Of a stretch of 63,523 nucleotides of DNA, positions 52,784-62,430 are shown in pieces. Origin of the DNA: Thiobacillus sp. (lineage in GTDB: Bacteria; Pseudomonadota; Gammaproteobacteria; Burkholderiales; Thiobacillaceae); contig JAIBEI010000039.1 of the NCBI GenBank assembly GCA_019459055.1, positions 1 to 63,523 on the forward strand, given 5' to 3'. The notes under the pieces are model-generated. The model did no database searches. It worked only from the letters and a program-made list of their open reading frames with translations, and was not told the origin of the DNA. Position 1 is the first letter of the stretch. The number at the start of each line of letters is the position of its first letter. The position numbers were made by a program, and so were the translations under genes.

Positions 52784-53211
52784 CAACTCACGATGTCCCG
52801 ATCCTCGCCCTCGCCGCCCTCGCGCCCGTCGGCGCCGAGGCTGGAGAGATCGAAAGTGCCGTGCTGGCCCGGGGATGCATATATATAGTCAGCGCCCCAC
52901 GGATCCTTGGGAACGGTTTTTTTCTTCAGGTACGGGCCATTCCAGTTGGTCGCCCCCCCCGGTGCCTCGACCAGTGCCTGCAGGCCCTCCTGGGTGTTGG
53001 GATGGCGCCCGACCTCAAGCTTGTACATGTCAAGCGCCGCCCCGAACTCCTCGACCTGGAGCTGGGCCGTGTCGGACTTGGCGCTGGAGACGTATTTCAT
53101 CACGCGCGGCCCCGCCAGCGCCGCGAGCATGCCGAGGATGACCAGAACCACCAGCAGTTCGAGCAGGGTGAAGCCGCGCTGCGCCCTTGCCAATTTGAAT
53201 CGGACCGACAT
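52780..53211 (-). CDS. gspG: major pseudopilin GspG
   Basis: 143 residues. RGFTLLELLVVLVILGMLAA with Glu at +5, LDMYKLEVGRHPNTQEGLQA, and DPWGADYIYASPGQHGTFDL are GspG hallmarks. It polymerises into the periplasmic pseudopilus after cleavage by a prepilin peptidase not encoded in this window. A good AAAGGAG site precedes the ATG, which suggests independent, strong translation after the REP-containing gap behind gspF. Confidence 0.93.
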   Translation of the reverse strand: MSVRFKLARAQRGFTLLELLVVLVILGMLAALAGPRVMKYVSSAKSDTAQLQVEEFGAALDMYKLEVGRHPNTQEGLQALVEAPGGATNWNGPYLKKKTVPKDPWGADYIYASPGQHGTFDLSSLGADGREGGEGEDRDIVSW

Positions 53212-53239
53212 GTATAACTCCTTTGCAAAAATTTATCCT

Positions 53240-53263
53240 GATGCCGGGGCTGCTTCCGGCATC
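53240..53263 (-). promoter_or_regulatory. hairpin in gspF-gspG gap
   Basis: GATGCCGG and CCGGCATC form a perfect 8-bp stem with an 8-nt loop about 30 bp upstream of gspG. On the minus strand it is followed by the AT-rich ATAAATTTTTG, so it may attenuate or process the transcript. No direct evidence. Confidence 0.3.
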
Positions 53264-53307
53264 AACGTCTGGCCGCTCGAAAAGCAGCCTGCAACCCATT
53301 TGATTTC

Positions 53308-53393
53308 GTAGGGTGCGCCGTGCGCACCATTGAACGTGCCCAAAGGGAACCCGTCCCTGCGGGACATAAAACGGTGCGCACGGCGCACCCTAC
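53308..53393. repeat. REP-like inverted pair, GGTGCGC family
   Basis: Two 21-bp arms (53308-53328, 53373-53393) are perfect inverted copies; each is itself a hairpin (GGTGCGC-CGT-GCGCACC). They are spaced 44 bp. Same design as the pair at 1-54. It sits between gspF and gspG, in an otherwise tightly packed operon. Confidence 0.75.
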
Positions 53394-53426
53394 ATGTTTT
53401 CTTCGGCGCGAGAACCTGTCCACCGG

Positions 53427-54641
53427 TCATACCGCCAGTTCGTTGACGCTCAGGATGGCCACCAGAATGGACATGATGATGGCGCCGATGAGCAGCCCCA
53501 AGCCCAGGATCAACGCGGGTTCGAGCAGGCCGAGGGTGCGTTTGACCGCGGTCTTCACTTCCCGGTCGAAAACGTCGGCGACCTGGATGAGCATTTCGGA
53601 TAGCCGCCCGGTTTCCTCGCCGACCATGACCATGTGCACGCCCAGCCTTGGAAAAACCTCGGCTTCCATGAGCGGCACGCCAAGGCCCTTGCCTTCGCGC
53701 AGCTTGGTCGCCACTTCGTCGATACGCTCGGCCATGACGCTGTTGGTCAGGGTTTCCTTGACGATGGACAGCGCAGACAACAAAGACACCCCATTGTCGA
53801 GCAAGGTTCCCAGGGTGCGGGAAAAACGGGCCATTTCGATCTTGGCCACCAGGTCCCCGATCAGGGGCAGGGCAAGAAAGCGCTCGTCCCAGCGATAGCG
53901 GCTGTCCGGGTCGGCCATCTGACGCTTGAACAGGGCAGACAGGACCAGACTGCCGCCAATCAGCGCCCACCACCAGGCCTGAAAGAACTCGCCAGCGCCG
54001 ACGACGATCTGCGTCGCCAGGGGCAGGGCCTTGCCGGATTCCTCGAACATCTGGGTGAACTGCGGCACGACGAAAATCAGCAGCACGACGACCGAAACCA
54101 CCGCCACCATGACCAGGATGGCCGGGTAGATCAGCGCGGATTTGACGGTTTCCCTGAGATCCTTGGCTCGCTCCATGAACTCGGTCAGGCGGAGCATGAC
54201 GACTTCCAGCGCGCCGCCCGCCTCGCCCGCACGGATCATGTTGAGATAAAAACGGGAGAAGACACCCTGCTGGGCGTCCAGCGCGGCATACAGGGATGAA
54301 CCGCCGCGCACGTCCTGACGAACCTCGCCGAGGATTTCGGCGATCTCATCGTTGGCCGAAAGATTGACCACGATTTCCAGGGCACGGTCGAGCGGCAGGC
54401 CGGCACGCAGCAGCGTGGAGATCTCGCGCGTCATCATGGCGATTTCGTCCTGGCTCACCCGCGCGCGGCCGAATCCGCCCAGCCAACCCCCGCCACTGCC
54501 CGCAGTCGCCTCTTCAATCTGGATCGGCATGAAGCCCTGCGCCTGAAGGTGCTCGGCCACCGAATCCGGCCCGCGCGCCTCCATTTCACCTTCGAGGATG
54601 CTCCCCTGCGCGTCTGCCGCCTTGTACTGAAAAAGTGGCAT
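53427..54641 (-). CDS. gspF: type II secretion platform protein GspF
   Basis: 404 residues: starts MPLFQYKAADAQGS, with two GspF repeats (MMTREISTLLRAGLPLDRAL and ARFSRTLGTLLDNGVSLLSA), each followed by transmembrane segments (LIYPAILVMVAVVSVVVLLI and the C-terminal LVGAI-type helix). Inner-membrane core that works with GspE to assemble the pseudopilus. 2 bp after gspE. Confidence 0.93.
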   Translation of the reverse strand: MPLFQYKAADAQGSILEGEMEARGPDSVAEHLQAQGFMPIQIEEATAGSGGGWLGGFGRARVSQDEIAMMTREISTLLRAGLPLDRALEIVVNLSANDEIAEILGEVRQDVRGGSSLYAALDAQQGVFSRFYLNMIRAGEAGGALEVVMLRLTEFMERAKDLRETVKSALIYPAILVMVAVVSVVVLLIFVVPQFTQMFEESGKALPLATQIVVGAGEFFQAWWWALIGGSLVLSALFKRQMADPDSRYRWDERFLALPLIGDLVAKIEMARFSRTLGTLLDNGVSLLSALSIVKETLTNSVMAERIDEVATKLREGKGLGVPLMEAEVFPRLGVHMVMVGEETGRLSEMLIQVADVFDREVKTAVKRTLGLLEPALILGLGLLIGAIIMSILVAILSVNELAV

Positions 54642-54643
54642 TC

Positions 54644-56356
54644 TCAGTCTTCCCGGGTCACGCGCAGCACTTCGTCGAGGGTGATCACCCCGGCAATGAC
54701 TTTGCGCAGGCCATCCTCATACAGGGTCTGCATGCCCTCTTCGATGGCCTGTCGGCGGATCTCCCCGGACACGGCATGACGCATGATCAGACTGCGAATC
54801 GTATCGGTCATCGGCAGCATTTCCATGATGCCCAGTCGACCGCTGTATCCGGTACCGCCACAGGCCTCGCAGCCTACGGGCCGGTATAAAACGATGGGCG
54901 AATCGCCAGCGAACCGTTTGAGGTCGAATTCCTGCACGACTTCGGGCAGGGGTTCATACGGTTCGCGGCAGGCCTTGCAAAGCGAACGCACCAGACGCTG
55001 GGCCAGGATGCCGTTCACGGTGGAAGTCAGCAGGTAGTCCTCTACCCCCATATCGAGCAAGCGGTTGACCGTGCTGGATGCATCGTTGGTGTGAAGCGTG
55101 GAGATCACCATGTGTCCGGTGAGCGCCGACTGCACCGCGATCTGGGCCGTCTCCAGGTCGCGGATCTCGCCGATCATGATGACGTCGGGGTCCTGGCGCA
55201 CGATGGAGCGCAGCGCGTTGGCAAAGGTCAGGCCGATCTGCGGCTTGACCTGAATCTGGTTGATGCCCTCCATCTGGTATTCCACCGGGTCTTCCACGGT
55301 GAGGATCTTGACGTCCGGCTTGTTCAGCAGTTGGAGTGCGGTGTAGAGCGTGGTGGTCTTGCCGCTGCCGGTGGGGCCGGTGACCAGCACGATGCCGTGC
55401 GGCTGGGTGAGCGCGTCGAGAAACAGCTTGAGCGTCGCCGGATCGAAACCCAGGGTATCGAAATTGAGCGGCACGCCGCCCTTATCCAACACCCGCATGA
55501 CCACGCTTTCGCCGTGCATGGTCGGCACGGTCGACACGCGCAGGTCGATTTCCTTGTTCTTTGCCTTCAGCTTGATGCGGCCATCCTGAGGCAGGCGGCG
55601 CTCGGCGATGTCCAGATTGGCCATGATCTTGATGCGCGAGATCACCGCCGCCGACAGTCGACGCGGCGGCGATTCCACCTCCTGCATCACGCCGTCCACC
55701 CGGAAGCGCACGATCAGGCGGCTCTCGAACGGCTCGACATGGATGTCCGAGGCGCGCGCGTCCAGGGCGCGTTCCATGATCAGGCTGACCACGCGGATAA
55801 CCGGCGCTTCGCTGGCCAGGTCTTTCAGATGCTGGACGTCGCTGCTTTCCTCCAGTTCGACCGGCCCTTCGGCCTCGCCGACAATCTGTCCGATGCTGCT
55901 ACGGCCCGCAACATAAAGCCGCTCAAAAGCAGCGTCGATCTCATCAGGCAAGCCGAGCAGAACGGTGATCTCCCGCCCGGTTGCCAAATGGAATGCATGG
56001 ATGACATAGCGGTCGAGCGGGTCGGCCATCACCAGCACCAGGCGATCGGCACCCTCGTGCACGGGCAAGGCACGGGCTTCCTGGAGAAACTTGGTCGATA
56101 CCCGCTCCTCGAAGACCGGCAAGGCGGGGTAGTCCTCGGCCGTGGCCAGGGGGATGCCCAGCTGCTCCGACAATGCCTGGTACAAAACCTTCTCGGTGAC
56201 CCAGCCCTTCCTGGCCAGAATTGCGCCAATCCGCTCCGAGCCACCCGCATCTTTCTGCAGCTTGAGCGCGGCCAGCAGGTTTGTCCGCTCCAGCGCCCCC
56301 CGCCCGATCAGGATTTCACCGATGAGTTTTTTTGACAAAACAGGTCGTCTCAACAA
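54644..56356 (-). CDS. gspE: type II secretion ATPase GspE
   Basis: 570 residues. N-terminal MshEN-type domain (LIGEILIGRGALERTNLLAA, EQLGIPLATAEDYP), then the secretion ATPase: Walker A in GIVLVTGPTGSGKTTTLYTA, Asp box VKILTVEDPVEYQMEGINQI, Walker B in DPDVIMIGEIRDLETAQIAV, and a tetracysteine zinc site (CKACREPYEP, CEACGGTGYSGRLGI). Powers pseudopilus assembly. First gene of the operon; the 179-bp gap to the divergent esterase gene should carry both promoters. Confidence 0.94.
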   Translation of the reverse strand: MLRRPVLSKKLIGEILIGRGALERTNLLAALKLQKDAGGSERIGAILARKGWVTEKVLYQALSEQLGIPLATAEDYPALPVFEERVSTKFLQEARALPVHEGADRLVLVMADPLDRYVIHAFHLATGREITVLLGLPDEIDAAFERLYVAGRSSIGQIVGEAEGPVELEESSDVQHLKDLASEAPVIRVVSLIMERALDARASDIHVEPFESRLIVRFRVDGVMQEVESPPRRLSAAVISRIKIMANLDIAERRLPQDGRIKLKAKNKEIDLRVSTVPTMHGESVVMRVLDKGGVPLNFDTLGFDPATLKLFLDALTQPHGIVLVTGPTGSGKTTTLYTALQLLNKPDVKILTVEDPVEYQMEGINQIQVKPQIGLTFANALRSIVRQDPDVIMIGEIRDLETAQIAVQSALTGHMVISTLHTNDASSTVNRLLDMGVEDYLLTSTVNGILAQRLVRSLCKACREPYEPLPEVVQEFDLKRFAGDSPIVLYRPVGCEACGGTGYSGRLGIMEMLPMTDTIRSLIMRHAVSGEIRRQAIEEGMQTLYEDGLRKVIAGVITLDEVLRVTRED

Positions 56357-56453
56357 CTAAAGGACATCATTGTATTTCATCAGCCAAAAAATACGGCGGG
56401 CACCGGGCGGGGCGTCTTTGACCGCTTGCTCCGTATGCCGGCTACATTTGCCA

Positions 56454-56482
56454 TTTGCGCCTTGCGGCGCCTCGCGGCTGAA
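56454..56482 (+). repeat. partial REP-type repeat
   Basis: TTTGCGCCTTGCGGCGC followed by TCGCGGCTGAA matches 39469-39497 with one difference, but the palindromic partner is absent. Lies in the divergent gspE-yqiA gap. Confidence 0.55.
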
Positions 56483-56535
56483 CAATCGCAACAGCAAATT
56501 TCTGGAATCCCCCCCTCCCCCGGTAAAATTCCGGG

Positions 56536-57093
56536 ATGATTGTCTATCTCCACGGCTTCAATTCCTCTCCCGCGTCCGGCAAGGCCCGCCAGCTCGGCGA
56601 GCATATGGCCCGCATCGGCCGGCTGGCGGACTACTATTGCCCGGCGCTGCCCAACAGCCCGCGCGAGGCCATCGCACTCGCCGAGGCCGAACTGGAGCGA
56701 CGACGCCCCGAATCGGTCACCCTGGTCGGCAGTTCGCTGGGCGGCTTCTACGCCACCCATCTGGCGGAAAAGCACGGCTGGAAGGCGGTGCTGGTGAACC
56801 CGGCGGTGCACGCCCATAAACTGCTGCGCGCCGCGCTTGGCCCGCAGACCAACTGGCATACCGACGAGTCGTGGGTGCTCACCGAGACGCATCTGAACGA
56901 ACTCGCGGCGCTGGATGTCGAAGCCGTCATCCGCCCCGAACGCTATCTGCTGCTGGTGCAGACCGGCGACGAGGTGCTCGATTACCGCGATGCGGTGGCC
57001 TATTACGCGGGGGCCACGCAAATCATCGAAGAAGGCGGCGACCACGGCTTTGCCGGGTTCGAGCGCCACTACCAAACCATTCTGGATTTCTGA
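56536..57093 (+). CDS. YqiA/YcfP-family alpha/beta-hydrolase (esterase)
   Basis: 185 residues. MIVYLHGFNSSPASGKARQL is the oxyanion-hole region and TLVGSSLGGFYATHLAE holds the GxSxG nucleophile (Ser in GSSLG). LLLVQTGDEVLDYRDAV carries the likely acid and GGDHGFAGFERH the catalytic His. Family members hydrolyse acyl-CoA or short esters; the physiological substrate is unknown. Its TGA overlaps the ATG of the RNase gene (TGATG). Confidence 0.85.
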   Translation: MIVYLHGFNSSPASGKARQLGEHMARIGRLADYYCPALPNSPREAIALAEAELERRRPESVTLVGSSLGGFYATHLAEKHGWKAVLVNPAVHAHKLLRAALGPQTNWHTDESWVLTETHLNELAALDVEAVIRPERYLLLVQTGDEVLDYRDAVAYYAGATQIIEEGGDHGFAGFERHYQTILDF

Positions 57094-58958
57094 TGCACCT
57101 TATTTTTGAAGAAGACGGCCATTTCAAGGCCGGTTCCATCCTGTCCGAAACCGATGCCACGGCGCAGGTGGAAACCGCCTCGGGCAAGCGCAGCAAGATC
57201 AAGGCGGCCAATATCCTGCTGCGTTTCGCCGCGCCGGCACCGACCGAGGCGATGGCCGAAGCGGAAACGCTGGCGGCGGAGCTCGATGCCGACTTTCTGT
57301 GGGAGGCGGCAGGGGCCGACGAGTTCGGCTTCGAGCAGTTGGCGCAGGAATATTACGGCCACGCGCCGATGCCGCCGGAATCGTTGGCGTTGCTGCTGAA
57401 ACTGCACGGCTCGCCGATCCATTTCCACAAAAGAGGCAAGGGCCGCTACCGTCCCGCCCCGGCCGAAACGCTGACGGCGGCCAAGGCCGGCCTGGAGAAA
57501 AAGCGGCTGGCGGCGGAGCGGCAGGCGCATCTGGCGGCGGAACTGGCGGCCTTTCGGCTGCCCGAGGAATATGCCTCGCTGGTCCCGCGCATCCTCATCG
57601 CGCCGGACAAGAACACGCTCGAATACAAGGCGCTGGAAGACGCGGCGGCGGCTACCGGGCTGTCGCCGTTGCGGCTGATCGAACGCTGCGGCGCGATTCC
57701 GTCGACGCTCGACTTCCACCTGGCGAGCTTCCTGCTGGAATACTTTCCGCGCGGCACCGGCTTTGCCGAAGTCACCGAGCCCACCGACCCGCCCGAACTG
57801 CCGAGAAGCGCGGTACGTGCATTCTCGATGGACGACGAGGCGACCACCGAAATCGACGACGCGCTGTCGGTCGAGTGGCACGACGACGGCAGCATCCGCG
57901 TCGGCATCCATATCGCCGCGCCGGCGCTCGGCATCGCGCCGGGCTCCGAACTCGACAAGGTGGCGCGCGAGCGGCTGTCGACCGTGTACTACCCGGGCAA
58001 CAAGATCACCATGCTGCCGGAGGCGCTGATCCACCACTACACGCTGGGCGAAACCCACGACTGTCCGGCGCTGTCGCTGTACGTCGACGTGGCGCCCGAC
58101 CTGCGCGTGCTCGGCACCGAGTCCAGACTCGAAATGGTGCACATCGCCGACAACCTGCGCCACGAGACGCTGGAGGTGCTGTTCAACGACGACACCCTGC
58201 GCAACCCGGCGGTGCCCGATTACCCCTACCGCCGCGAGCTGGAATGGCTCAGGGACTTCGCCGCGGTGCTCGAAGCCGGGCGCGGCAAGGCCGACACGGT
58301 CGACCGCGTCGACTACAACTTCAAGGTCGACGGCGAGCGCATCAGCATCGTGCCGCGCAAACGCGGCAGCCCGATCGACAAGGTGGTGTCGGAGCTGATG
58401 ATTTTCGCCAATGCCCACTGGGGCGGCTGGCTGGCGGAGAACCGCGTGCCCGGCATCTATCGCGCGCAGTCCAACGGCAAGACGCGCATGACCACCGCGC
58501 CCGACCCGCACGTCGGCCTCGGCGTCGATCAATATGCGTGGTCGTCGTCGCCCCTGCGGCGCTACGTCGACCTGGTCAACCAGCGCCAGCTGATTTCATT
58601 GGTGCAGGGCAGCGACCCGACGTACCCGCCGCGCAGCGAGCAGCTGTTTTCGGTGGTGCGCGAATTCGAGCTGGCGTACGACGCCTACAACGAGTTCCAG
58701 CGGCGGCTGGAGCGCTACTGGATGCTGCGCTGGATGCAACAGGAAAACATCCAGGAGGTCATCGCCAGTGTCATCCGCGAAGACCTGGTGCGCTTCGACA
58801 ACCTGCCGCTGGTGACGCGCGCGCCATCGGTATTGGGTGTCGCGCCGGGCGCCAAGGTGCGGCTGGCGATTTCCAGCATCGACCTGCTCGACATCAATTT
58901 TCACGCCGAACTCGTGGAAACGCTGACGCCGCCTGACAGCAGCGCCGCCCTTCCGTAA
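57093..58958 (+). CDS. RNase II/RNB-family exoribonuclease
   Basis: About 621 residues. The RNB domain begins AFSMDDEATTEIDDALSVEW, with the Asp cluster that binds catalytic magnesium, then VARERLSTVYYPGNKITMLP. The C-terminal part has YAWSSSPLRRYVDLVNQRQL, typical of RNase II. A short S1-like C-terminus may bind RNA. It lacks the long accessory domains of RNase R, resembling the VacB-like proteins of Betaproteobacteria. Degrades single-stranded RNA 3' to 5'. The start at 57093 overlaps the esterase stop. Confidence 0.88.
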   Translation: MHLIFEEDGHFKAGSILSETDATAQVETASGKRSKIKAANILLRFAAPAPTEAMAEAETLAAELDADFLWEAAGADEFGFEQLAQEYYGHAPMPPESLALLLKLHGSPIHFHKRGKGRYRPAPAETLTAAKAGLEKKRLAAERQAHLAAELAAFRLPEEYASLVPRILIAPDKNTLEYKALEDAAAATGLSPLRLIERCGAIPSTLDFHLASFLLEYFPRGTGFAEVTEPTDPPELPRSAVRAFSMDDEATTEIDDALSVEWHDDGSIRVGIHIAAPALGIAPGSELDKVARERLSTVYYPGNKITMLPEALIHHYTLGETHDCPALSLYVDVAPDLRVLGTESRLEMVHIADNLRHETLEVLFNDDTLRNPAVPDYPYRRELEWLRDFAAVLEAGRGKADTVDRVDYNFKVDGERISIVPRKRGSPIDKVVSELMIFANAHWGGWLAENRVPGIYRAQSNGKTRMTTAPDPHVGLGVDQYAWSSSPLRRYVDLVNQRQLISLVQGSDPTYPPRSEQLFSVVREFELAYDAYNEFQRRLERYWMLRWMQQENIQEVIASVIREDLVRFDNLPLVTRAPSVLGVAPGAKVRLAISSIDLLDINFHAELVETLTPPDSSAALP

Positions 58959-58987
58959 AATCAGGCCTGCCCCAACTCCCGGTTCCC

Positions 58988-59878
58988 ATGGTGTCTACCC
59001 AGCCTCTTCCCCTCGCCGAGCCGTCCAAGCAAGGCACCCGCATGGCGCTGGCCCTGCTGGCGTCGGCTGCGGTGCACGGCATGATGCTGTCGACCCAGTT
59101 CGTGCAGATCAATCCGCGTCTGTTCGAGGACCCCAACCTGCCGATGGAAGTGGTGCTGGTCAACGCCAAAACCAGGGAGGCGCCGCTCAATCCGGATGCA
59201 CTGGCGCAGGTGAGCCTGGCCGGCGGCGGCAATACCGATGAAGACCGGCGACTGAAGAGCCCGCTGCCCGCCAGCAGCAAAACCCAGAGCGGAAGCGAGG
59301 AAGCCGCCGTGCAGGCGCGGGTGGCCGAACTGGAGCAGCAGGCCAGAACCCTGTTGACCCAGTTGCAGCCCAACGGCCAGCTGCAGGAGCATCCGCAGGC
59401 TGCGCCGCCCGAGCCGGTTCAGCCCGCCATCGACGCCAGCCAGCTCAACCTGCAGGCGCGCGAAATGGCGCAGTTGCAGGCGCGCATCTCGCAGCAATGG
59501 GACGCCTACCAGAAGCGCCCCAAGCGCGCCTTTGTCGGAGCCAACGTCAAGGAATACGCGTTTGCGCGCTACGTCGAGGACTGGGTCACCAAGGTCGAAC
59601 GCGTCGGCAACGTCAACTACCCCGAAGCCGCGCGCCGCCAGGGCCTGTACGGCAGCCTCAGGCTGACCGTGTCGATCCACGCCGATGGCCGCATCGAAAA
59701 GGTCGACATCGATCGTTCGTCCGGCTCCAAGATCCTCGACACCGCGGCGATCCGGATCGTCGAACTCGCCGCGCCCTACGCGCGCTTCCCCGACGACATG
59801 CGGCAAAAGGCCGACATCCTGTCGATCACCCGCACCTGGACCTTCACCCGCTCGGACCAGCTCGTCGGCACGGACTGA
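58988..59878 (+). CDS. TonB-like energy transducer protein
   Basis: 296 residues with an N-terminal membrane anchor (ALALLASAAVHGMMLSTQF), a Gln/Ala-rich coiled-coil middle, and a C-terminal TonB domain (VNYPEAARRQGLYGSLRLTV, SGSKILDTAAIRIVELAAPY). It lacks the Pro-rich linker of classical TonB and no exbB/exbD lie here. It may transduce proton-motive force to outer-membrane receptors. Placed 29 bp after the RNase gene, same strand. Confidence 0.82.
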   Translation: MVSTQPLPLAEPSKQGTRMALALLASAAVHGMMLSTQFVQINPRLFEDPNLPMEVVLVNAKTREAPLNPDALAQVSLAGGGNTDEDRRLKSPLPASSKTQSGSEEAAVQARVAELEQQARTLLTQLQPNGQLQEHPQAAPPEPVQPAIDASQLNLQAREMAQLQARISQQWDAYQKRPKRAFVGANVKEYAFARYVEDWVTKVERVGNVNYPEAARRQGLYGSLRLTVSIHADGRIEKVDIDRSSGSKILDTAAIRIVELAAPYARFPDDMRQKADILSITRTWTFTRSDQLVGTD

Positions 59879-59983
59879 GTTCCATCACTTCAGGCCTGCG
59901 AAATCAATGGCCTCACGCTCATGGCAAGCGCATGGTTTTTTCAAGAGTGGGCGCGCGCCGTGAAAAGCACATCGCCGCCGACA

Positions 59984-60319
59984 CTAGAGGGCGAACAGCG
60001 AAACGCCCATGGCGAGAAGCGCCAGCGCAACGGCCACGCCGCACAGCACAGCCATGCGCCGGAAGCGCGACTCTGCGATTGCTGCGGCCTGCTCGAGCGC
60101 GGTCACCGTTTTCCGCAGCTGTTCGGCCAGCTCCTTGACGTGCAGCGCATTCTGCGAGGCCGCCGACTGCAGCTCGGTGATCTGCTGCTGCAGGACGCTG
60201 TTCTGGGCTGCAGCAGCCTCGTCGCTTTTGCGCGTGGTGAACACCGGCAGCGCCGATGAAATGATCGGACTGATGAAAGGCAGGATTGCCTTGACTGCGG
60301 GAATCAACCATACCGCCAT
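59984..60319 (-). CDS. small membrane protein with coiled coil
   Basis: 111 residues: amphipathic N-terminus, a coiled coil (VLQQQITELQSAASQNALHV) and a C-terminal transmembrane helix (GVAVALALLAMGVSLFAL). No family recognised. The ATG at 60319 has a strong AAGGAG site, so it is probably translated. Convergent with the TonB-like gene. Confidence 0.7.
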   Translation of the reverse strand: MAVWLIPAVKAILPFISPIISSALPVFTTRKSDEAAAAQNSVLQQQITELQSAASQNALHVKELAEQLRKTVTALEQAAAIAESRFRRMAVLCGVAVALALLAMGVSLFAL

Positions 60320-60358
60320 GAAATCTCCTTGTCTGGATGCAGCATCACGCCGTGAACA

Positions 60359-61783
60359 CTACTTTAGCGCAGGCGCCGCCTGCCTGAATAGCGCCAGCGC
60401 CAGCCCCCTTTGCACGGCGTGATCCACAATCGGCGCAGGATAATCGCGCCCGATGACGCAGCCCGCGCGCTGCTGCCCGGCGGCAGGCATCGTCCATGGG
60501 GCATGAATGAATTTTTCCGGCACGCGGGCAAGTTCCGGCAGATAGCGGCGGATGAATGTTCCCTGCGCGTCGAAACGCTCGGATTGCGTCACCGGATTGA
60601 AGATGCGGAACCAGGGCTGGGCATCGCAGCCGACCGAGGCCGCCCACTGCCAGCCGCCGCTGTTGGCGGCGAGGTCGAAATCGATGAGCTTTTCAGCAAA
60701 ATAGCGCTCGCCGAGCCGCCAGTCGACCAGCAGATCCTTGGTGAGGAACGAGGCGGCGACCATGCGCAGGCGGTTGTGCAGGTAGCCGGTCTGGTTCAAC
60801 TGGCGCATCGCGGCGTCGACCAGCGGGTAGCCGGTGCGCGCTTGGCACCAGGCTTCGAAATGACCGGGGGGATTCGGCCACGGCAGCGCGTCGTACTGGC
60901 GCTTGAAAGCATGGCCGCTGGCGACGTCGGGGCGATGCCACAGGATCTGATGATAGAAATCGCGCCAGATCAGTTCGGACAGCCAGGTCTGCGCGCCGCG
61001 CCCGCCCTGCTGCCAGGCCGCGGCGGCAAGCTGGCGGATCGACACGGTGCCGAAGCGCAGATGCACCGAAAGGTAGGACGGCCCCTTCTGCGCGGGGAAA
61101 TCGCGCGTTTCCCGATAGCGGTCGATGCGGTCGAGAAAATCCTCGAATAGCTGCGCGCCGCCCGCCATGCCGGTGGGCAGCGTGCGTTCGGCAGCGGCAA
61201 AGCCGATGTCCTGCAGACTCGGGATGGCGCTCGACTGGGGTGTTAACCGGTCTGCGTAGGCGTCGACCGGATAGGCCCGCAGGTCAAACGGCGTCAGCCT
61301 TTTCAGCCAGGCATTCCTGTAGGGGGTGAATACGCTGTACGGCGTGCCGCCGGCAGTCAGCACTTCGTCACGTTCAAAGAGTACCGTGTCCTTGCTGTGA
61401 TGGACGGCGATGCCGCCCGCGTGCAACGCGGCCTCGACGGCGGCGTCGCGCGCCAGCGCGGCAGGGTCATCGTCATGATTGAAAAAGACAGCGTCGATCT
61501 GCAGGCCGGCGGCCAGCCGCACGACCTCGTCGCGCGCGACGCCGTGCCGGACCACGAGGCCGCCCCCCCGGGCCGCGAGGGCCTGCTGCAATTCAGTGAC
61601 GCTGGCGTGGATGAACGCGACGCGACGGTCGGCCGGGTCGGGGAGCATGTCGAGGATATCGCGGTCGAAAATGAAGGCGCATACGACCTGCCGCGACCGT
61701 TTGAGCGCGTGGTAGAGCGCGGCATGGTCGAAGTCGCGCAGATCGCGGCGGAACCAGACCAGGGCGCGGGCGTATTCAGGCAT
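60359..61783 (-). CDS. phrB: deoxyribodipyrimidine photolyase
   Basis: 474 residues. N-terminal antenna-binding domain starts ALVWFRRDLRDFDHAALYHA. The FAD domain has TWLSELIWRDFYHQILWHRP, AWCQARTGYPLVDAAMRQLN, HNRLRMVAASFLTKDLLVDW and DFDLAANSGGWQWAASVGCD, the class I CPD photolyase signatures, including the Trp electron chain region. Repairs UV pyrimidine dimers with blue light. Length normal. Divergent from yqgE with 88 bp between. Confidence 0.94.
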   Translation of the reverse strand: MPEYARALVWFRRDLRDFDHAALYHALKRSRQVVCAFIFDRDILDMLPDPADRRVAFIHASVTELQQALAARGGGLVVRHGVARDEVVRLAAGLQIDAVFFNHDDDPAALARDAAVEAALHAGGIAVHHSKDTVLFERDEVLTAGGTPYSVFTPYRNAWLKRLTPFDLRAYPVDAYADRLTPQSSAIPSLQDIGFAAAERTLPTGMAGGAQLFEDFLDRIDRYRETRDFPAQKGPSYLSVHLRFGTVSIRQLAAAAWQQGGRGAQTWLSELIWRDFYHQILWHRPDVASGHAFKRQYDALPWPNPPGHFEAWCQARTGYPLVDAAMRQLNQTGYLHNRLRMVAASFLTKDLLVDWRLGERYFAEKLIDFDLAANSGGWQWAASVGCDAQPWFRIFNPVTQSERFDAQGTFIRRYLPELARVPEKFIHAPWTMPAAGQQRAGCVIGRDYPAPIVDHAVQRGLALALFRQAAPALK

Positions 61784-61871
61784 CGGGGGGTTCTGATCGC
61801 TATAGTGTTAGGGACAGGGCGCAAAAAGGAATGCTTGCTTGAATTGAGCAGATTACAATGGGAGGGCAACC

Positions 61872-62429
61872 ATGGATACCGTCAATCTCACCCACAATTT
61901 CCTGATCGCCATGCCGGGCATGGTCGATCCCAATTTCAATGGCACGCTGACCTATATTTGCGACCACAGCGAGCAGGGCGCGCTGGGGGTGGTGGTCAAC
62001 CGGCCGATCGATCTGGACTTGTCGACGCTGTTCGAGCAGATCGGCCTGTCCCTGCCCGAGCGCCTGCACAAGAACATGGTTTATTTTGGCGGCCCGGTGC
62101 AAACCGAACGCGGTTTTGTGCTGCACACGCCGCCGCAGACCTTCAGCTCCACCCTTACCGTCCACGACGTGATCAGCCTCACCACCTCGAAGGACGTGCT
62201 CGAGGCCGTGAGCCAGGGCGCCGGGCCGCAAAAATTCATGGTGTCGCTGGGCTACGCAGGCTGGGGCGCGGGCCAGCTGGAAGAGGAAATCAAACAGAAC
62301 GCGTGGCTGTCGGTGGCCGCCGACCCGCTGGTGATTTTCGACCTGGCGCCCGAAGAGCGCCTGCCTGCCGCGATGAAGCGCCTCGGCATCGACTTTGCGA
62401 GCCTGTCCGAAGAAGCAGGGCACGCTTGA
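61872..62429 (+). CDS. yqgE: YqgE/AlgH family protein (UPF0301)
   Basis: 185 residues. [57 protein letters not shown] and [20 protein letters not shown] are diagnostic. Function unresolved in the family. Strong GGGAGGG site. Its stop precedes the ruvX start by one base; the yqgE-ruvX pair is conserved in Proteobacteria. Confidence 0.93.
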   Translation: MDTVNLTHNFLIAMPGMVDPNFNGTLTYICDHSEQGALGVVVNRPIDLDLSTLFEQIGLSLPERLHKNMVYFGGPVQTERGFVLHTPPQTFSSTLTVHDVISLTTSKDVLEAVSQGAGPQKFMVSLGYAGWGAGQLEEEIKQNAWLSVAADPLVIFDLAPEERLPAAMKRLGIDFASLSEEAGHA

Positions 62430-62430
62430 C

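Noticed and set aside
61784-61871. Sigma-70 promoter for yqgE around TACAAT
   Set aside because: A -10-like TACAAT is present just before the ribosome site, but no acceptable -35 lies at 16-18 bp and it is too close to the start codon for a normal leader.
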